From the NCBI GenBank assembly GCA_900314995.1, contig OMXK01000046.1, forward strand, positions 1 through 64,000: DNA of 64,000 nt, written 5' to 3'. Source of the stretch: an uncultured Prevotella sp. Its GTDB lineage: Bacteria > Bacteroidota > Bacteroidia > Bacteroidales > Bacteroidaceae. This document shows, in pieces, positions 8,744-17,567 of this stretch; the stretch's first letter is position 1; every line of letters starts with the position of its first letter. The translations under genes were made by a program, and so were the position numbers. The notes under the pieces are model-generated. The model did no database searches. It was given only the letters and a program-made list of their open reading frames with translations, and was not told the origin of the DNA.

Positions 8744-10126
8744 ATGAAAGGCGTCCTTTGCAAAGCAAAGCGTCAGAGCCGAGTGCTACTGGCCGTTGTC
8801 TTGATGATTTGTTGGGTGTTGCCTTCTGATGCGCAGAAGATCAGCATCGAACGGTTTAAACGGGTCAAAAAAGACCTGTTGAATAAGACGCCGTTGCCAG
8901 TAGATAAGAAACAGGCAACCCTTGACTTGCTGACTGATGAAAAAGGATTTACCTTTAAGGCCGACGGTAAAATTGAGGTTCAGCCACAAGAGGCTGACGG
9001 GATGGTCACTATCTTGACACCTCATAAGACCAAGTTCCTGTTGGTGAAACATCCTGATTACGGACAGCTCACCTGGAAAGTGCCGGGCAAGGGTCTGAGA
9101 AAGAAAAAACATTACCAGGCAAATCTGCTGACAGACAAGCCTGGTAAGGAATATAAACTGTCGAAGCAATGGGTAGTGTTCAAGGTAGTACCTGAAAACG
9201 CTATCCTCTATGTTGATAGTACCATGTCGCTTATCAGGAATGGAATGGCTCAGTTCAATCTTCCGGTAGGTAAGCATGCTTACCGCGTGGAAGCTCCTTT
9301 CTATGAGAAATATGCTGATACGTTGGAGTTGACTGACAGTACAAAACTGCTTGTGCCTGTTGTCCTGCAGTCGTTCTATTCATATCTGACCGTGCGGACA
9401 CCGATGTCGGATGGCACCATTTACCTGAATGGGCAGCCTATCGGGAAGGGTGGAGCGACAAGTGGACATTTGCAGGCTGGCAGTCATCGTCTTCAGGTGA
9501 TGAAGGGAAAGACATGTTACTATGATTCTGTCATTAGTGTCAGTAGAGGCGAAAAGAAAATCGTGAATCTGGCAATGACAGATTTGCATGTGATACCGAC
9601 AGTTGCCAAGCAGGCCATCACGCCAGTCGTTGAACCAGTTGCGCAGGATACGATAAAGGCGCAGCCAGAAAGTAATGTGGCTGCTGCTGTCACGGAAGGT
9701 TCTGCCAAGGTGACTATAACGGCGCCCGATGATACCACAGAGATATGGGTTAATCGGGAGCCGATGGCCTATGGTAAGTGGGAAGGTGAATTGGCGTTGG
9801 GCTACTATAAGATCAGCACGCGGAAAGACGGGTTGGAGTCGAAGCCTATTGAGTTATGGGTGGATGATACGCTCCCGAAAATTCTTGATCTAAGAGCCCC
9901 TCAGGCTAGTTATGGCTTGTTGAATATCCATTGTAACGTCGTGGGAGCAACCGTCTTCCTCAACGATGCGAAAGTGGGTATGACCCCGTGTGTGTTGGAG
10001 AATCTGCCTGATTCCAAACCATGCCGGATTCGCCTGGTAAGTGATGGATATAAGAACGCGGAAGCGATGGTCGTACCGATAGGAAACGATATGGTGGATG
10101 TGAACTTGATAATGAAGCGAGAATAG
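8744..10126 (+). CDS. Secreted/periplasmic protein with several PEGA-like domains
   Basis: A 460-residue protein with an N-terminal signal peptide (basic KAKRQSR then VLLAVVLMICWVLPSDA|Q). Three or more PEGA-like units can be seen: near 160-200 ('AILYVDSTM...LPVGKHAYRVEAP'), near 215-275 ('GTIYLNGQPIGKGG...LQAGSHRLQV') and near 390-450 ('VVGATVFLNDAKVGMTPC...CRIRLVSDGY'). PEGA domains are small surface or periplasmic beta folds. Bacteroidetes T6SS lack TssJLM, so this protein may be part of the trans-envelope complex, but I cannot match it to TssN-R. It lies between the tip gene and the E1 gene with spacings of 3 and 5 nt, so co-translation is likely. Confidence 0.72.
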   Translation: MKGVLCKAKRQSRVLLAVVLMICWVLPSDAQKISIERFKRVKKDLLNKTPLPVDKKQATLDLLTDEKGFTFKADGKIEVQPQEADGMVTILTPHKTKFLLVKHPDYGQLTWKVPGKGLRKKKHYQANLLTDKPGKEYKLSKQWVVFKVVPENAILYVDSTMSLIRNGMAQFNLPVGKHAYRVEAPFYEKYADTLELTDSTKLLVPVVLQSFYSYLTVRTPMSDGTIYLNGQPIGKGGATSGHLQAGSHRLQVMKGKTCYYDSVISVSRGEKKIVNLAMTDLHVIPTVAKQAITPVVEPVAQDTIKAQPESNVAAAVTEGSAKVTITAPDDTTEIWVNREPMAYGKWEGELALGYYKISTRKDGLESKPIELWVDDTLPKILDLRAPQASYGLLNIHCNVVGATVFLNDAKVGMTPCVLENLPDSKPCRIRLVSDGYKNAEAMVVPIGNDMVDVNLIMKRE

Positions 10127-10131
10127 ATAGA

Positions 10132-11265
10132 ATGATGAAGTGTTTCGAGCAACAACGAGTCTCTGCCGCCCATGTGATGGTGGTTGGGTGTGGTGCCTTG
10201 GGTAATGAGGTGCTGAAGAATCTCGTGCTGCTTGGCGTCGGTCACATCGTTGTCGTTGACTTTGATGTTGTTGAGATGGGCAACCTGTCACGTTCTATTC
10301 TTTTCTTACCGTCGGATGCAGCGAATAAGCGATTGAAAGTTGAGGTGGTCGCAGAACGTCTGAAGGTAATCAATCCGGCTGTTGAGGTTAAGACCATCTG
10401 TGGTGATGTGGCTTATGATGTGGGTCTTGGACTGATCCGTCAGCAGGATGTTGTGATAGGCTGCGTCGATAACCGTTGGGCTCGGTATTGCATCAATCGT
10501 CTTTGTATGCGTGCCGATGTTCCTTGGGTTGATGGTGGTATTGAAGAACTGGAAGGTACAGCCCGGGTGTTTGTGCCGGGTGAAAACTGTTATGCTTGTA
10601 GTCTGGGACCGGAAGGGTTAAAGGATCTTGCCCGCCGGATGCCCTGCTCTGGTATCATTCGCCGCCATGAACAAGCCGGATCAGTACCTACAACATCGGT
10701 AGTGGCATCTGTCATTGGCGCCGTTCAGGTGCAGGAGGCCGTCAAGCTTCTTCATCAGGAGGCATTGGGAAGAGGAGACCTTACCTCTTTATGTGGAAAG
10801 ATGTTCTATTATGACGGGCAGCATCTGACAACGAAAGTTGTTGAATTCAAGGCTTATGACGATGACTGTGCCGAACATGACAGGTGGGATCCGATTCGCC
10901 CGTCGGCCATTACCCGTGACATGACTGTCTCAGAGACCATAGAGTGGTTGTGTGGGGAACTGGCTTCACAGTCTGTTTGTATCTCTCTGGAGAATGACTG
11001 CTTTGTGGACTATGTATCTGAGCGGTCTAACGATCAGCGGACTTCGGTCATGTGTCCTGGTAGGGCCGTCGAAGAGGCTGTTGAGCGCGACGAGCACTTG
11101 AAGGGGATTTTATTCAGTGGTCTGTATCAGCATGAGTATCGTATGATTGACCATGCGTTCCCATATCCGGAACTGACACTGAATCAGCTGGGTATCCCTG
11201 CCAGTGAGGTGTTGCATGTGATGGCTGATGGTCAAGACTATTATTTGGAGATAGATGTGAAATGA
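10132..11265 (+). CDS. E1-like ubiquitin-activating enzyme (ThiF fold) with UFD-like C-terminus
   Basis: A 377-residue protein with a ThiF/MoeB/E1 adenylation domain: nucleotide loop GCGALG (19-24), acidic strand end VVDFDVVEMGNLSR (41-54), 'GCVDNRWARY' (110-119), and 'VPWVDGG' (130-136). C172 in 'MPCSGIIRR' lies in the crossover loop just before 'VPTTSVVASVIGAVQVQEA' and is the likely catalytic cysteine. A CxxC (153-156) pairs with C246/H249 as a possible zinc site. Residues about 264-377 resemble the ubiquitin-fold domain that recruits E2 in eukaryotic E1s: 'TVSETIEWL' and 'LTLNQLGIPASEVLHVMADG' parallel Uba3. ThiF-only thiamin or moco enzymes lack this domain. It overlaps the TssG gene by 4 bp (ATGA). 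It most likely activates the ubiquitin-like protein at 15466. Confidence 0.86.
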   Translation: MMKCFEQQRVSAAHVMVVGCGALGNEVLKNLVLLGVGHIVVVDFDVVEMGNLSRSILFLPSDAANKRLKVEVVAERLKVINPAVEVKTICGDVAYDVGLGLIRQQDVVIGCVDNRWARYCINRLCMRADVPWVDGGIEELEGTARVFVPGENCYACSLGPEGLKDLARRMPCSGIIRRHEQAGSVPTTSVVASVIGAVQVQEAVKLLHQEALGRGDLTSLCGKMFYYDGQHLTTKVVEFKAYDDDCAEHDRWDPIRPSAITRDMTVSETIEWLCGELASQSVCISLENDCFVDYVSERSNDQRTSVMCPGRAVEEAVERDEHLKGILFSGLYQHEYRMIDHAFPYPELTLNQLGIPASEVLHVMADGQDYYLEIDVK

Positions 11266-12050
11266 ACATAAATAGGAATTTATATCAGGTAAGAGCAGAA
11301 GTGCTGTTGAACTATCTTTATCCTGAATTGGAAAAGAAATGGATGGTTCAATGCAAGGGTACTTTCTTCCGGAACTATAGCCAGGATATCCTTTCGCTAT
11401 ATGAGGATGAGCTGAAAGTGTCCTTGGCTCGTGATGGCTTCCTGAGGCTGCTGCCAGAAGGTCTCTTGACAAAGGATGAGGACCTGAAGGGTGAAGATGT
11501 GGCAGAAAAGTTCCAGGAGTTGGAGTGGCGTAAGGAATTGCTGAATGAGGCATTCTCGCCTTTCGATACCTATATTTTCCGTAAGAAGCTCTATGTAGAG
11601 CGCAAGGCCTCTGAGTTGTTGGAGCAGAAACTGGATTACCTCTTGAAGGAATATTTCCATTTTGATCTGGCAGCAGAGAAGAGCGAATTGGTCAAGGAAG
11701 CCGCAACGTTATTGCCGTTTGTCAGCAGATGGCGTGGTGACTTTGGCTTTGTGTCCAATCTGTTAGGAGCGCTCATGGATTGTGAAGTGGAGATGTTGGT
11801 AAACCGCTATAGTCATCTCGACACCACCATTTGCTGGTTGCCTCAAGTAAGGTATAACCTGCTGATTCCTGGTCTGACACCAGATCAGTATAAGCAACAG
11901 ATGTTGGATCTGGAACCGCTGGTGAAATTCTTGAAAGAGTGGCTGATACCATTCGATGTGATGTTGGAAGTGAAGATTAAGGAGCATAAGGATGCACGTG
12001 CTACGGCCGTGGAACGTACGCTCGATTATAATACAGAGTTGAAGCATTAA
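11262..12050 (+). CDS. tssG: TssG-like T6SS baseplate protein
   Basis: A 262-residue soluble protein. It carries 'LLPFVSRWRGDFGFVSNLLGALMDCEVEM' near 145-175, a pattern like the TssG core (LPF..RWRG....L...L....). In T6SS, TssG sits with two TssF in each baseplate wedge. It is somewhat shorter than proteobacterial TssG, which is usual for Bacteroidetes versions. The start ATG overlaps the stop of the E1-like gene (ATGA), so the E1 and a core baseplate gene are translationally coupled. TssK follows after 15 nt. Assignment rests on this core motif plus its place among TssK, TssE and TssF. Confidence 0.74.
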   Translation: MNINRNLYQVRAEVLLNYLYPELEKKWMVQCKGTFFRNYSQDILSLYEDELKVSLARDGFLRLLPEGLLTKDEDLKGEDVAEKFQELEWRKELLNEAFSPFDTYIFRKKLYVERKASELLEQKLDYLLKEYFHFDLAAEKSELVKEAATLLPFVSRWRGDFGFVSNLLGALMDCEVEMLVNRYSHLDTTICWLPQVRYNLLIPGLTPDQYKQQMLDLEPLVKFLKEWLIPFDVMLEVKIKEHKDARATAVERTLDYNTELKH

Positions 12051-12065
12051 TACATAAGTAGGATT

Positions 12066-13259
12066 ATGGATGTGAATTCGAAAATCAATTGGTCGCCAGG
12101 TATGGAGATTACGGCGAAGACCTTGATTGGTCTTGAGGAAAAATTGGATTTCCAGCGTCGTGTCGCCATCAGGGCTGCTTTGGGTAATACCAGAATGGGA
12201 ATGGTTCCCGGTTCTATCCTTAGCTGCAATGGCTCTTTTTTCAAAAACACATTTGAGATAGAACATCTCCAATGTAAGGCTTTGCTCCCGTCGGGTAGGG
12301 TGGTCGATGCCGATGAACAGGCGATAGTTCCGATACCAATGCTATTTGGTGACCGTTACTATCTGACGATCGGAGTCGGTGATGGCCTGGTGGAATTTGA
12401 GAAGGAAGGTGTGGCCTACACACGTCCGATCTATGAATATGGTCTGAAGACGCAAGAGGAAGTGGAGAGTGAAGACGTGATGCCAATGATGCGTTTCAGT
12501 GTTAAGGATGGCGTGTTCTCCATCGATACCGAGTATATCGCACCGTGTCTGTCGCTTAATAGCGAACCGCGTTTTGAAGAGTATATCGATCGCTATGTTA
12601 TCCAGATGAGTCTGATCACCTCCCATGAGAATCTTGAAAACGGTGATGGCAAGCGGGCCTTGCTCCATTATCTTTTCATTTTGAAAAGCTTTGGTCTGAA
12701 GAATAGTGTTCACGATTTCCTCAAGATGCTTCAGGAGATTGCCCAGGCCATAGATTACTATATCATTACGCCGAATATGGAGCAGCCTGTAGAAATACTG
12801 GAGCCTAGTCAGATTGATGTCCAGCTATGGCTAAATTGGTTTGGCAATTATCTGATAGGTGCCGTCTCTGTACTCGACAAGGTCGTCCTGGAGGATAAGA
12901 CCATTGACTATGATGCGTTGTTGAGACAGGCAAAGGCTGAACTTTATGCCCAGTTACATGAGGAACTGATCGTCAAGCTGCTTGCCGAGACAAAGGAGGA
13001 ATTGTTGAAGATGGTCAAGGAGGAACTGGAGAACTCTTTGGATATGCAGACTCAGAAGCTGACCGATTACATCAACAATACAATGAAACCGGACCTCCTC
13101 ATGCAGATTCAGACCGAGCTGAAGCATTCGCTCAATCTGCTGGAAGACGAGCTGTCGGAAAAGATTTACGAACGTTTGTACGAGCAGCTGTTCGAACATC
13201 TGTTCAATGCCCTCTATGTACCCGAACCGGAAAGCGAGAAATTTATACCACTTATTTGA
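12066..13259 (+). CDS. tssK: TssK T6SS baseplate protein
   Basis: A 397-residue protein opening with 'INWSPGMEITAKTLIGLEE', the Bacteroidetes form of the TssK N-terminus (…W..G…..H/T….E). The middle is the beta-rich shoulder region, and about 285-385 is a long Glu/Leu/Lys-rich helical stretch (EELIVKLLAETKEELLKMVKEE) that is longer and more repetitive than in proteobacterial TssK. TssK trimers connect the baseplate wedges to the membrane complex. It lies between TssG and TssE with short spacers. Because no TssJLM is present, the C-terminal region may dock on a different membrane partner; this is inference. Confidence 0.8.
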   Translation: MDVNSKINWSPGMEITAKTLIGLEEKLDFQRRVAIRAALGNTRMGMVPGSILSCNGSFFKNTFEIEHLQCKALLPSGRVVDADEQAIVPIPMLFGDRYYLTIGVGDGLVEFEKEGVAYTRPIYEYGLKTQEEVESEDVMPMMRFSVKDGVFSIDTEYIAPCLSLNSEPRFEEYIDRYVIQMSLITSHENLENGDGKRALLHYLFILKSFGLKNSVHDFLKMLQEIAQAIDYYIITPNMEQPVEILEPSQIDVQLWLNWFGNYLIGAVSVLDKVVLEDKTIDYDALLRQAKAELYAQLHEELIVKLLAETKEELLKMVKEELENSLDMQTQKLTDYINNTMKPDLLMQIQTELKHSLNLLEDELSEKIYERLYEQLFEHLFNALYVPEPESEKFIPLI

Positions 13260-13268
13260 TGAGTTAAT

Positions 13269-13724
13269 ATGGCATTCCTATCAATACCTTTAAATGTGAC
13301 AAAGACTGGCTTGGCCAGGGAGAAGAAGATCAAGAAGTCGCTTGACGAGGCACTCAACATGCTTCTGACCACACCACGTAATAATAATGTGTGTGATCCC
13401 AAGTATGGCTTCGTATTCAACAATATGCGCTTTGAGATCTTCGATGAGCATGAGGGTGTGATATACAATTCTGGAGACACTATCTATGAGAATGGCTTTC
13501 AAGATATCTATACGAAGAAGATTTCTGGTTCTTCTAAGAATATGAATACGTTCGCTGCTGAACTGAAGGAGGCTGTGAAACAGTATGAGAAGCGTCTGGA
13601 AGATGTCTCAGTGACGATGACCTATATTCGTGAAGAGCGTATTATATATATCACTATCAAGGGCGTAATCTCCTCAACGAAAGAGGATTATGTGTTCACC
13701 AACACCTTGAGAGTCTGGAAATAA
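13269..13724 (+). CDS. tssE: TssE (gp25-like) T6SS baseplate protein
   Basis: A 151-residue protein. 'REKKIKKSLDEALNMLLTTPRNNNVCDPKYGFVF' near 18-50 is the gp25/TssE signature (I..I..LLTTP.GE....P.FG), and the C-terminal strands 'VSVTMTYIREERIIYITIKGVI' fit the gp25 fold. The Glu-Pro-Arg ('EPR') core typical of phage gp25 is not evident. TssE initiates sheath assembly on the baseplate. It lies 9 nt after TssK and 13 nt before TssF. Confidence 0.86.
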   Translation: MAFLSIPLNVTKTGLAREKKIKKSLDEALNMLLTTPRNNNVCDPKYGFVFNNMRFEIFDEHEGVIYNSGDTIYENGFQDIYTKKISGSSKNMNTFAAELKEAVKQYEKRLEDVSVTMTYIREERIIYITIKGVISSTKEDYVFTNTLRVWK

Positions 13725-13737
13725 ATAACGGAAGAAG

Positions 13738-15462
13738 ATGAAGCAAACGATATTTGAAAACAAGCAAAGGGCTGACGAATTGATTCAGGAGGCTATCCGC
13801 ATCTGGCGGGAGAGCGATCATCCTGATCAGCTGGAAGGCATTGAGCAGGATCCCGTGTTCTCATTGCTGATGACAGCCTTGGCTTATCAGTCGAATGAGC
13901 TGGAAAGCGAACTGGAACAGATGAAGTCCGATGTCCTGGATGAGTTTGCCCGTATGCTTACCCCGTATGAGGTGGGGCATGCCATCCCGGCAACCGCTGT
14001 CGTAGAAACAGCCTTGCAGACTGGTGTCAGCGAAATAGAACTGTCTGATCGCCATGTGTTTACCCTTGTCGAATCGGGAGCCAGTTTCATCCCCTTGTTG
14101 AGAACGCGTGTCCTGAATATGACAATCCGTTCCATTGTCAGAATGGATGGTCGCCGTTGGAAGGTATCCTTGAAGTTTGACACGCCTATTTCTGATCTAT
14201 CGGGCTTCTGCTTCTGTATTAAGAACCATAATTATAAGGATCTGAAGTTGACCATCAGCGGTCAGCCTTTGCCTTTGGTGAGCCCTTGGGAGTTCTCTGA
14301 ACTTCCCCTTTCTCCCTGTTTTGATATCGATACGATACTCTATAATCAGACCAATACCTATGCGGCATCCGTCTCTTGTCTTGACTTGTTTGCCCGACAA
14401 AACGTAAGAATGTATTGCATCAAGAGTCATCAGGGAAAGAAGTTTATTCCTGCTGATACGGATTCTCTGGATATCGTCTTTGAGTTCACTGGTCTCAAGG
14501 AGGGCTTCTTGTTCGATAAGGATAATCTGGCCCTGAATACAGTCCTACTCGTGAATGCCCATGTTCATTCTGTTGACCTGTCATCGGCTACGCCTATGGT
14601 GCGTGTTGCCGGGTTCCGCAGCCAGAGTTCTGGCAGCGATAACGTCAGCCAACAGTTCCTCCACATGATAAGACCCTCGACAGATCAGATTTACGGAAAG
14701 TTCCCTGTTGAGGTGAGAAAGGTGGCTGCCGATCGCTTCAATCAGGGCAGCCTGGTTAATCTGCTGAATAATCTGATCAGCAAGTATTATACGGATTTCT
14801 ATGCTTTCCAGACACTCCGTGATGAGGCTAATGACCGTGTAATGAAGGACCTGATAGATATTCTGCTGCGTATGAGAGATGCTGCCCGTATTGATATGGA
14901 GCAGCGTATTCCAGGTGTTTACCTGATGTTGCGCCCTCAGGCCGACAGACAGTCTCAGCCAGTGAACCTCTCTGTTTCTTACGTCACGACCATGGGATCT
15001 GCTGTCAACTCCCAACTGACGGTGAACAGTACTTTCCAGGCTCCGAGTGGTTTCTCCAACGCTTCGATCCGCCAGATTGCCAATCCTATTCCTGGTGCTG
15101 ATGAGATCCGTGACAAGATGGAAGAAGCCAGCATGGCTCGCTATTATATGACAACTAACGATCGTCTGGTGACACCTGCCGACATAAAACTGTTCTGTTA
15201 TACGGAGTTGCAGACACGATATGGCATTACGCGTTCAATGGTGAAGAGCGTTACCGTCAGTCACCGTCAGCAGCAGGAGCGTTGGAATGCCGGTTATGAG
15301 ATTCTCGCTGAGATTGTCTTGAAGGATAATACCTTCATCCGCCGTGGTTTTGAGGATAAGATCTCGATGGCAGAGAGTCTGATGCAGGCAATGATAAGTG
15401 TTAGAAGTGCAAATATCTATCCGATAAATGTAACAATAGTAATAGAAAAGAAAAAGGAATAA
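13738..15462 (+). CDS. tssF: TssF T6SS baseplate protein
   Basis: A 574-residue soluble protein with the TssF pattern. The N-terminal helical part has 'EGIEQDPVFSLLMTALAYQSNELESELEQM' then 'VLDEFARMLTPYEVGHAIPATAV', matching the region in TssF where 'DP.V..L....A.......L...' precedes 'L...L.P.......P......'. The C-terminal part ('TNDRLVTPADIKLFCYTEL', 'VLKDNTFIRRGFEDKISM') resembles the baseplate-J-like end of TssF. TssF dimers with TssG make each wedge. The stop is only 3 nt before the start of the ubiquitin-like gene, and the end of tssF is purine-rich, so the two are probably translationally coupled. Confidence 0.84.
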   Translation: MKQTIFENKQRADELIQEAIRIWRESDHPDQLEGIEQDPVFSLLMTALAYQSNELESELEQMKSDVLDEFARMLTPYEVGHAIPATAVVETALQTGVSEIELSDRHVFTLVESGASFIPLLRTRVLNMTIRSIVRMDGRRWKVSLKFDTPISDLSGFCFCIKNHNYKDLKLTISGQPLPLVSPWEFSELPLSPCFDIDTILYNQTNTYAASVSCLDLFARQNVRMYCIKSHQGKKFIPADTDSLDIVFEFTGLKEGFLFDKDNLALNTVLLVNAHVHSVDLSSATPMVRVAGFRSQSSGSDNVSQQFLHMIRPSTDQIYGKFPVEVRKVAADRFNQGSLVNLLNNLISKYYTDFYAFQTLRDEANDRVMKDLIDILLRMRDAARIDMEQRIPGVYLMLRPQADRQSQPVNLSVSYVTTMGSAVNSQLTVNSTFQAPSGFSNASIRQIANPIPGADEIRDKMEEASMARYYMTTNDRLVTPADIKLFCYTELQTRYGITRSMVKSVTVSHRQQQERWNAGYEILAEIVLKDNTFIRRGFEDKISMAESLMQAMISVRSANIYPINVTIVIEKKKE

Positions 15463-15465
15463 GGT

Positions 15466-15783
15466 ATGGAAGAGTTCTTTTTAGATATAGCGTACAAGAA
15501 CAAGACGGTGAGATTCAAGGTGGTGAACCCTGATGCACCCTTGAGTACGCTGGTTGACAATCTGCGTCATGCCATCGGAGAAGACGGCCGCCTGATTTTT
15601 GACTTTCCGTCAATTGATCAGACTGGTGCTCCGCTAGAGTATTTCTTTGGAAAGGAAGATCCTCAGGTCCATGAGGTGAGGGTGATGCGTCCCCGTATTG
15701 GCCGTGAAGACCAGAAATTGTCTGATTATAATGTAAGGAACGGTGACCTGGTCTATCTCGTGCCAGACCCGATTCCAGGATGA
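15466..15783 (+). CDS. YukD-like ubiquitin-like protein ending in Gly
   Basis: A 105-residue protein with a beta-grasp pattern: N-terminal hairpin 'FFLDIAYKNKTVRFKVV', helix 'PLSTLVDNLRHAI', central strand 'EVRVMRPRIG', and the closing 'KLSDYNVRNGDLVYLVP' that closely follows the 'L.DYGI.NGD.L.L' end of YukD/EsaB and ubiquitin. The chain stops at 'DPIPG', so the C-terminal Gly is exposed without processing. A single Gly, not GG, is present. It lies between TssF (3 nt) and the E2 gene (19 nt). The natural reading is that the E1 adenylates this Gly and the E2 transfers it; the substrate is unknown. YukD-like proteins are also known as non-conjugated partners of secretion systems, which is the main alternative. 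Confidence 0.8.
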   Translation: MEEFFLDIAYKNKTVRFKVVNPDAPLSTLVDNLRHAIGEDGRLIFDFPSIDQTGAPLEYFFGKEDPQVHEVRVMRPRIGREDQKLSDYNVRNGDLVYLVPDPIPG

Positions 15784-15802
15784 ACATAGAAATGTGTGAC
15801 AG

Positions 15803-16390
15803 ATGAAGGTCATGGAAAGTCATCAGTTTGACCCAAAACAACTCACTGGCAGAAATCGCCGCTTGCTATACGAGTGGCGCCAGCTGGAGAAAGGACTGGA
15901 TGGTCATCGGGATATCACCTTAACGGTGAATAGGAGGAATAGCGAAGGGCTTCCTACAAGTTATCTCGTTGACTATCATCTCCGTAGTATCTGCGGTGTG
16001 GAGCATGTGGCCGAACTGAACGAGTCAGGTGTGGAGAACAAGCCGCTCTTTGCCACCGGTTTCAAGATGATGATCGACCTTCCTGTGAATTATCCCTGTG
16101 TCGACGCCCCTCCGTCGCTGTATTTCCTCACGACGGATACGACAGGCGAACCGATTCCTCATCCGTGGCATCCCAACATCCGCTACTTTGGGGATTTTGC
16201 CGGGAGAGTCTGTATCAATATGGCCGACACCTATACCGATCTCCTGTGGGGAGTTGAACGGGTGGCGTCTTATTTGCGCTATGATACCTACCATGCGATG
16301 ATGGAATCGCCCTATCCGGAGGATCTGAAAGTCGCGGCGTGGGTCATGCGTCAGGGAGAACCTAAAGAATGGATTTATTTTGAACAATAG
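15803..16390 (+). CDS. E2-like ubiquitin-conjugating enzyme (UBC fold)
   Basis: A 195-residue protein with the E2 signature in order: 'LPVNYPCVDAPPSLYFLT' (93-110; the YP..PP.v.F.T strand), 'HPN' at 123-125, 'GRVCINM' with the likely catalytic C137, W149 after it ('DLLWGVERVASYL', as in 'W.P...i..vL'), then 'MMESPYPEDLKVAAWVMRQ' matching 'l..pnp.dPln..Aa'. N125 is the oxyanion-hole Asn typical of eukaryote-type E2s; spacing to the Cys is 12 rather than the usual 8 residues, a short insertion. The N-terminal 80 residues hold the first helix (NRRLLYEWRQLEKGL) and strands. It follows the ubiquitin-like gene directly, so the two almost certainly work together. Confidence 0.87.
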   Translation: MKVMESHQFDPKQLTGRNRRLLYEWRQLEKGLDGHRDITLTVNRRNSEGLPTSYLVDYHLRSICGVEHVAELNESGVENKPLFATGFKMMIDLPVNYPCVDAPPSLYFLTTDTTGEPIPHPWHPNIRYFGDFAGRVCINMADTYTDLLWGVERVASYLRYDTYHAMMESPYPEDLKVAAWVMRQGEPKEWIYFEQ

Positions 16391-16398
16391 AATACATC

Positions 16399-17553
16399 AT
16401 GAAGATAACCTATAGAATCATCCTGCTATTGTCCTGTTGCTTCTGGCTATTGGGACTTCAGGCGCAGACTGTCAGAACGATCAGTGTGTCGCAAGAGACT
16501 TCCTATACGGACCACATATCCCTGAAGGAGGATACCAAAGATATGGACCTCATGGTAAAATTCGTGTTTAGCGAGGCAGACAACACGCTGTCCGTTACGT
16601 TGATCTCTTACCGTACACTCTTTGTATTCTGGGACAATGTCCACTATAAGCCGTTGATCAAGGGGCGTAAGCTCCGTCCTGATCAGCTGCCTTATGTGGT
16701 TGAATATGATCCAAAGGACAAGTACAAGGTGACCAAGCTGTTTAAGGCGACGGTTCCTCAGCCAAGGGAGGATTACTATTTCAGGCGTTGGATCGAATAT
16801 GATGGCCTCCAGCCTGCTCCGCAGGAATATAAGATGGTGAATGATTTCATTACCCAGACGTTTGATATTCCGAATAAACGTAATCAGGTCTCTGTCAAAC
16901 TGAGGGATGTGTTCCTGCTGGATAAGATCGAGAAGAAGAAGTATAACCTCTATCAGATACCCTTGGGCAGGGATCTGGATATGGAATATCAGGTGACCAT
17001 TGAGCGTAATCCGTGTTTCGGCCTCGACGAAGATATTGCTGCGGCTAAGGGCGCCAGGGAGAGTATCCAGACCAGCTATGCCTCCTTCTTTAACAGGTTT
17101 GGCAATGGAAAGACGATATCCAGCGATATGAAGAAGGTCTTCGATGATATGAAGAGCACCTTGCTCGACCAGTTCAAGCCGAAAGACATCGTCAGTCCTT
17201 GTCCTGAAATACAGGAAGCCTGGGATGATTATAACAATTATATCGATTCCATCAGCTCCCTCAAATGTATTGTCCAAGATCCAGTGGAGGTCGGCACAGG
17301 CGGCGACTATACGCCAGAGAGCTTGAAGATCCTGGTTTCTAAGGCTCGTGAGATCGACAAGATGGTTTCCCGCTGGCTTGTCAGCAGCGACCCGATAGAG
17401 AAGAACGATCTGGTGAAGAGGTGTAATGATATTATAGAGGAAGTGAATACCGTCTATGGCAAGCATCCGGGCCGCACGGCTGAACAGCAACAGTCAATTG
17501 CCATTTTCCGTGCTGCAGAACGGTACTTCAAGAAAACGTGTAAACAGGAGTAG
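16399..17553 (+). CDS. Secreted T6SS-cluster protein of unknown function
   Basis: A 384-residue protein with a signal peptide (MKITYRIILLLSCCFWLLGLQA|Q). The N-terminal half looks beta-rich ('MDLMVKFVFSEADNTLSVTLISYRTLFVFWDN' near 50-80); the C-terminal half (220-384) is helical, with 'SIQTSYASFFNRFGNGK' and several Cys. I do not recognise a family. It sits 8 nt after the E2 gene and is followed at once by a membrane-anchored coiled-coil gene, so it is probably periplasmic and part of the envelope-spanning assembly that replaces TssJLM in Bacteroidetes. That is inferred from location and export signal only. Confidence 0.6.
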   Translation: MKITYRIILLLSCCFWLLGLQAQTVRTISVSQETSYTDHISLKEDTKDMDLMVKFVFSEADNTLSVTLISYRTLFVFWDNVHYKPLIKGRKLRPDQLPYVVEYDPKDKYKVTKLFKATVPQPREDYYFRRWIEYDGLQPAPQEYKMVNDFITQTFDIPNKRNQVSVKLRDVFLLDKIEKKKYNLYQIPLGRDLDMEYQVTIERNPCFGLDEDIAAAKGARESIQTSYASFFNRFGNGKTISSDMKKVFDDMKSTLLDQFKPKDIVSPCPEIQEAWDDYNNYIDSISSLKCIVQDPVEVGTGGDYTPESLKILVSKAREIDKMVSRWLVSSDPIEKNDLVKRCNDIIEEVNTVYGKHPGRTAEQQQSIAIFRAAERYFKKTCKQE

Positions 17554-17567
17554 TGTCAACGAGTAGA

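Noticed and set aside
10132-11265. E1-like gene as a thiamin or molybdenum-cofactor ThiF/MoeB
   Set aside because: No thi or moa genes are nearby, it has a UFD-like C-terminus, and an E2 and Ubl are in the same operon.
16447-17490. A 347-codon open frame opposite the secreted protein gene
   Set aside because: Its sequence has no recognisable features, and the + strand gene fits the operon with a signal peptide.
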